Assembly (NCBI GenBank): GCA_031256125.1
Contig: JAIRRE010000319.1
Coordinates: 1 to 9,965 of the forward strand
Length of the DNA: 9,965 nucleotides
Source of the DNA: Burkholderiaceae bacterium
Lineage (GTDB): Bacteria; Pseudomonadota; Gammaproteobacteria; Burkholderiales; Burkholderiaceae_C
Direction of reading: 5' to 3'
Both the position numbers and the translations under genes were made by a program. Shown here one piece after another: positions 6,450-9,965 of the stretch. Numbering within the stretch: position 1 is the stretch's first letter; each line of letters begins with the position of its first letter. Below the pieces are notes generated by a model. The model saw only the letters and a list, made by a program, of their open reading frames with translations, had not been told where the DNA came from and ran no database searches.

Positions 6450-7463
6450 TCAGGGTCTGCTACCCCCAGCCTGATTAAGCATGGCCGAGCGTGGGCGCAG
6501 CTGAACGCATTGCGGTTGATCGGCATTGGAGGCAAGGGCGCATTCGCGGTTCATGCAAAACAGGTATGCGAGCATGCGTGTGTTTGCACACAATTCTGAC
6601 GGAGGGCGTCGCGGTGTGACCTCGGCGGCGATTTGCGGCGCAGTCTTGGCCGGCTGCGCCGGTGGTGAGTTGCGCACCAGCTTGGGGGGCTGGGGCGCGG
6701 TCTGGTAGGCCGGGATGACCGGTTCGATCGGCAGCGGCGCGATCCATTGCTGTTGCGGCGCGACTTGTGGCGGGCGGGATGCCTGATGCGCTGCTGGATG
6801 ATGAACCAGGGCAATCCGTGACGTATGCCGCCGGGCCGCCGGACTGGCCGAAGATGCCGCCGTCTTGGCCTCCTTGACGACCTGTGATGGCATTTGTGAT
6901 AACGGCGGTTGTGGCAGTTGCAGCGGTTGCGGCAGTTGCGGTAGTTCCAGCTGTTGCGGCCCCGCTGACGCGGACACGGCCATCGAGGCCGGCGCGCTGG
7001 CCAAAATCGCCATCGCCTGGACTTGACCGCTCTGTTGCAAGTGTTCCGCCGGCATCATGCGCTGACTTATTTGCCGGCTTCTGTCATGCTGAAAATGAGC
7101 CGTTGCCATCCATGCGGCAACGCCGACGATAAGCAGCGCGCCCAGCGCTATCGACACCAGCCAGCCAGCCCACGGTCCGCCTGGCGGCCTGCCGCGCCAA
7201 GATGAATTTTCGGCCTGCGCCGGCAAGAATGTGGAGGAATAGGCGGACGGGTAAACCGACGGATAGAGCGATTCGTAGCGGCTGTCGGATGCATCCTCGG
7301 AACCCGCCGGCAAGCCTTGGCGGTGACGTTTGCGGCGCCGCACCGCCGCTGCGGCTTGGCGCGGGCCAAGATGCCCAATCAGCCCGAGCGGGTGCATACA
7401 TTGGACGCAAAACTTGGCCGAGTCACGATTCTCGGCCCCGCATTTCGGACAAATACGAGACAT
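6450..7463 (-). CDS. membrane-anchored zinc-ribbon protein with Cys-rich tail
   Basis: Encodes 337 residues from the start MSRICPKCG. An N-terminal zinc ribbon is clear: C5-x2-C8-x10-C19-x2-C22. A basic stretch (VRRRKRHR, 41-48) and a Tyr/Ser/Pro-rich linker lead to one transmembrane helix (about 99-120), so the ribbon should be cytoplasmic and the rest periplasmic. Residues 169-190 are Leu-Pro-Gln repeats, followed by a long Pro/Ala/Gln-rich region. The last 46 residues contain four cysteines (292, 303, 308, 319), as in CANTRMLAYLFCMNREC, an arrangement I recall from betaproteobacterial proteins of unknown role; a disulfide-bonded module is inferred. The reading frame is open upstream to 7745, but that extension looks like promoter DNA and the zinc ribbon is normally N-terminal. 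No good ribosome site precedes 7463, so the start is moderately certain. Function is unknown; a sensor or envelope scaffold is possible. Confidence 0.8.
   Translation of the reverse strand: MSRICPKCGAENRDSAKFCVQCMHPLGLIGHLGPRQAAAAVRRRKRHRQGLPAGSEDASDSRYESLYPSVYPSAYSSTFLPAQAENSSWRGRPPGGPWAGWLVSIALGALLIVGVAAWMATAHFQHDRSRQISQRMMPAEHLQQSGQVQAMAILASAPASMAVSASAGPQQLELPQLPQPLQLPQPPLSQMPSQVVKEAKTAASSASPAARRHTSRIALVHHPAAHQASRPPQVAPQQQWIAPLPIEPVIPAYQTAPQPPKLVRNSPPAQPAKTAPQIAAEVTPRRPPSELCANTRMLAYLFCMNRECALASNADQPQCVQLRPRSAMLNQAGGSRP
6904..6960. repeat. low-complexity Leu-Pro-Gln coding repeat
   Basis: A degenerate run of GTTGCGGCA-like units encodes the LPQPLQLPQP region of the zinc-ribbon protein. It is probably length-variable by slippage and forms an extended, proline-rich periplasmic linker. 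Confidence 0.6.
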
Positions 7464-7733
7464 TGATGGAACTGGGGACTGAAGGAGGAGGACAGTATCA
7501 ATGTAACCGCATACAAGACTTAAGTCCAGCTTCAAACTTGAACCAAGTGTAACCATCGCCGCTGGAGATGGTTGCAACGTCTTTGTTTCGATTTGCGGGC
7601 AAACCCGGGGCGAAGGCAGTTGCGAGGCGGCGTTAACTTGATCGAAGCCGGTAACTCCGCTATCGGGTGTGCGATGAGGAGCATAGGACGGGCCGCAATC
7701 CCGTTGCTCCCGCGCGTCGTGGACAATCGCCCC
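7464..7733. promoter_or_regulatory. divergent promoter region, zinc-ribbon gene / upp
   Basis: These 270 bases separate two divergently transcribed genes. They hold a 10-base palindrome GACTTAAGTC (7517-7526), the inverted repeat TTCAA-AC-TTGAA (7531-7542) and the 12-mer AAGTGTAACCAT (7545-7556). A possible minus-strand promoter is TTGAAG, 16 bases, TATGCG. A possible upp promoter is TTGATC (7638-7643), 17 bases, TATCGG (7661-7666). Both are only partial matches to the sigma-70 consensus. A direct control of both genes from this region is plausible. Confidence 0.4.
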
Positions 7734-8387
7734 ATGTCCGATCACACCATGCCTTTACCCGACAACGTTCACGTCATCACCCACCCGCTGGTGCAGCACA
7801 AGCTCACGCTGATGCGGCGCAAGGACGCCAGCACCAGTACCTTCCGGCGGCTGCTGGGCGAGCTGGCGGCGCTAATGACCTACGAGGTCACGCGCGATAT
7901 GCCAATGCAGGAAGTGGAAATCGAAACGCCGCTGGAGCGCACCACGGGCCACGTCATCGACGGCAAGAAGCTGGTCTTCGCCTCCATCCTGCGCGCGGGC
8001 ACCGGCATTCTGGACGGCATGCTGGACGTGGTGCCCAGCGCCCGCGTGGGGCACATCGGCCTGTACCGCGACCCGCAAACGCTGCAAGCGGTGGAGTACT
8101 ACTTCAAGATGCCGCAGGACATGGAGGGGCGTGACGTGATCGTGGTCGATCCGATGCTGGCTACCGGCCATTCCGCCGTGGCGGCGGTGGAGCGTCTCGC
8201 GCGCCTGTCGCCCCGGTCGATCAAGTTCGTCTGCCTGCTGGCCGCGCCGGAGGGCATCGCCGCGCTGCATGGCGCATACCCCGACGTGCCGATCTACACC
8301 GCAGCGGTGGATCGGCAACTGAGCGACCACGGCTACATCCTGCCCGGTCTGGGTGACGCGGGCGACCGGATTTTCGGGACTAAATAA
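7734..8387 (+). CDS. upp: uracil phosphoribosyltransferase
   Basis: Encodes 217 residues; the E. coli enzyme has 208. It converts uracil and PRPP to UMP and pyrophosphate in cytoplasmic pyrimidine salvage. The diagnostic parts are present in order: [18 protein letters not shown] near the N-terminus, SILRAGTG (84-91), the PRPP-binding loop [12 protein letters not shown] (137-148), and the C-terminal uracil-binding segment [12 protein letters not shown] (201-212) ending in FGTK. The start [11 protein letters not shown] at 7734 is chosen for length. The in-frame ATG at 7749 (212 residues) is an equally reasonable alternative, because neither has a strong ribosome site. It is divergent from the zinc-ribbon gene and convergent with mutS, with 21 bases between the two stop codons. 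Nothing in it looks abnormal. Confidence 0.97.
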   Translation: MSDHTMPLPDNVHVITHPLVQHKLTLMRRKDASTSTFRRLLGELAALMTYEVTRDMPMQEVEIETPLERTTGHVIDGKKLVFASILRAGTGILDGMLDVVPSARVGHIGLYRDPQTLQAVEYYFKMPQDMEGRDVIVVDPMLATGHSAVAAVERLARLSPRSIKFVCLLAAPEGIAALHGAYPDVPIYTAAVDRQLSDHGYILPGLGDAGDRIFGTK

Positions 8388-8408
8388 GCGCGCCGGACTT
8401 TTTGAAGC

Positions 8409-9965
8409 TCACTGCGGCGCATCCAGCAGCGCCTTGAGCCGGTACAGCGCCTCCAGCGCCTCGCGCGGAGTCAGGGCGTCGGGGTCGATTTGCGCCAGCG
8501 CCGTTTCCACCGGTCCAGGTTCCGCAGTGGCATTCAGCGCGGCAGGCGGCGGAGCGGCGAACAAATCGGCTTGTGCCCGCGACTGGTGCGCGCCCTGTTC
8601 CAGACCAGCCAGCGCGTGGCGCGCGTGGGCAATCACCGGCGCGGGCACGCCCGCCAGGCGCGCGACCTGAATGCCGTAGCTGCGGCTGGCGGGGCCGGCC
8701 TGCAATTCATGCAGAAAAACGATGTCTTGCCCGTTCTCGGTGGCGCTCACATGCACGTTGATGGCGGCGTGGTGTTCGGCGGGGAATTCGGTCAGCTCGA
8801 AGTAGTGCGTGGCAAACAGCGTGAATGCCTGTACCTTGTCATGCAGGTGCGCGGCGATGCCGGCGGCCAGCGCCAGGCCATCGAAGGTGCTGGTCCCGCG
8901 GCCGATTTCGTCCATCAACACCAGCGACTGGCTGGTCGCGCCGTGCAGGATTTGCGCGGCCTCGGTCATTTCCAGCATGAAGGTGGACTGCGCGTTGGCC
9001 AGGTCGTCGGCAGCGCCGATGCGGGTGTGGATGGCGTCGATCGGCCCCAGCCGGCAGCTTTGCGCGGGCACGTAGCTGCCGATGCTGGCCAGCAGCGCGA
9101 TCAGCGCCACCTGCCGCATGTAGGTACTTTTGCCGCCCATGTTGGGGCCGGTGATGATCTGCATCCGCGCCTTGGCGCCCAGCAGCGTGTCGTTGGGGAT
9201 GAACGCGCCGCCGCCAGTTTCCAGCAGGCGCGCTTCCACCACCGGGTGGCGTCCGGCGCGGATTTCGATGCACGGCTCGCGCACGAATTGCGGCGCGCAC
9301 CAGCCCAGCGTGAGCGAGCGTTCGGCCAGCGCCGCCAGCGCGTCGAGCGCGGCGATGGCGCGTGCCAGCAGCGTCAGTTGCGGCACGTGCGGTTGCAGCG
9401 CCACCAGCAACTGGTCGTAGAGCCACTTCTCGCGTGCCAGCGCCCGGTCTTGCGCCGAGAGCGCCTTGTCCTCGAACGCCTTGAGTTCGGGCGTGATGAA
9501 GCGCTCGGCGTTCTTGAGCGTCTGCCGCCGCCGGTAGTCAGCCGGAATGCGGGCTAGATTGGCTTGCGTGACCTCGATGTAATAGCCATGCACTTTGTTG
9601 AACTGCACGCGCAGGTTGGCGATGCCGGTACGGGTACGTTCGCGCGTTTCCAGGTCGATCAAAAAGGCGTCGCCGTGTTCGCCGATGGCGCGCAGTTCGT
9701 CCAGCTCGGCGTCGTAGCCGGTGGCGATCACGCCGCCTTCGCGGATCAATGCAGCGGGGTCTTCGCGCAGCGCGGCGGCCAGTTGCGCCAGCGCCTCTTG
9801 CGGCGGCGCGAGGTCGGCAGCGATGCGCGCCAGCAGCGACTCGGCGCGGTCCGCGACCAATGCACGCAGCGCCGTGTTTTGCAGCGCGTGGCGCAGCGCC
9901 ACCAGCTCACGGGGCCGCACCTGCCCCAGCGCAATGCGCGCGGTGATGCGTTCCACATCGCTGGT
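8409..9965 (-). CDS. mutS: DNA mismatch repair protein MutS, C-terminal part
   Basis: The visible 518 residues are the C-terminal 60 percent of a protein that should be about 860 residues; the start lies beyond the right edge. MutS recognises mismatches and, with ATP, recruits MutL. The sequence enters in the core/lever domain ([19 protein letters not shown]), continues through the clamp region with [11 protein letters not shown], and into the ATPase. There it has Walker [10 protein letters not shown] (visible residues 273-281), the segment [21 protein letters not shown], Walker [14 protein letters not shown] (about 348-360) and the ATHYFELT switch. A QADLF motif (about 465-469) near the C-terminus resembles a beta-clamp-binding site. 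The final [19 protein letters not shown] helix matches the dimer/tetramer-forming tail. The mismatch-reading Phe-X-Glu motif is outside the window. Convergent with upp. Confidence 0.98.
   Translation of the reverse strand, partial: TSDVERITARIALGQVRPRELVALRHALQNTALRALVADRAESLLARIAADLAPPQEALAQLAAALREDPAALIREGGVIATGYDAELDELRAIGEHGDAFLIDLETRERTRTGIANLRVQFNKVHGYYIEVTQANLARIPADYRRRQTLKNAERFITPELKAFEDKALSAQDRALAREKWLYDQLLVALQPHVPQLTLLARAIAALDALAALAERSLTLGWCAPQFVREPCIEIRAGRHPVVEARLLETGGGAFIPNDTLLGAKARMQIITGPNMGGKSTYMRQVALIALLASIGSYVPAQSCRLGPIDAIHTRIGAADDLANAQSTFMLEMTEAAQILHGATSQSLVLMDEIGRGTSTFDGLALAAGIAAHLHDKVQAFTLFATHYFELTEFPAEHHAAINVHVSATENGQDIVFLHELQAGPASRSYGIQVARLAGVPAPVIAHARHALAGLEQGAHQSRAQADLFAAPPPAALNATAEPGPVETALAQIDPDALTPREALEALYRLKALLDAPQ

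Noticed and set aside
7464..7745. Upstream extension of the zinc-ribbon reading frame by 94 residues
   Set aside because: The extension overlaps the upp promoter and start, has no domain, and would bury a zinc ribbon that is normally N-terminal.
8388..8408. Intrinsic terminator between upp and mutS
   Set aside because: The 21-base gap has a short T-run but no stem that I can pair.
8490..9557. Long plus-strand open frame (355 codons) antisense to mutS
   Set aside because: Same shadow effect; the minus-strand MutS motifs (Walker A, Walker B) are unambiguous.

Overview
The window looks like a chromosomal stretch from a GC-rich betaproteobacterium, most likely Burkholderiales. This rests on the sequence of its Mfd, MutS and uracil phosphoribosyltransferase, on an IPTL-CTERM surface-protein signal, and on a short palindromic repeat whose in-frame translation (SPQPSPASGRG-like) is familiar from that group. 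The genus cannot be named from the sequence alone.

Layout, left to right. Bases 1-170 are a truncated second copy of the 3' part of mfd, on the minus strand and running off the left edge. Bases 171-268 are a short non-coding junction. Bases 269-2458 (minus) encode a secreted protein with a Sec signal, an unrecognised alpha/beta-looking N-terminal domain, three DUF11-like beta repeats and an IPTL-CTERM tail. Bases 2459-2810 are an unusually AT-rich promoter and spacer region. Bases 2811-6350 (minus) are full-length mfd, the transcription-repair coupling factor, carrying a palindromic repeat inserted in frame. Bases 6450-7463 (minus) encode a membrane-anchored zinc-ribbon protein with a Cys-rich tail. 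Bases 7734-8387 (plus) are upp. Bases 8409-9965 (minus) are the C-terminal 518 codons of mutS, cut by the right edge.

Two DNA-repair genes (mfd, mutS) and a pyrimidine-salvage gene (upp) are ordinary housekeeping content. The accessory element is the IPTL-CTERM gene. It lies between the intact 3' end of mfd and a displaced, 96 percent identical copy of part of that 3' end in the same orientation. That is the arrangement left by a single-crossover (Campbell-type) insertion, or by an element that enters the end of a gene and restores it. Six of the seven differences between the copies are silent, so they look like diverged functional alleles rather than a decayed local duplication. This roughly 2.9 kb interval is the most interesting thing here. 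I see no integrase, transposase, CRISPR array, tRNA or rRNA in the window.
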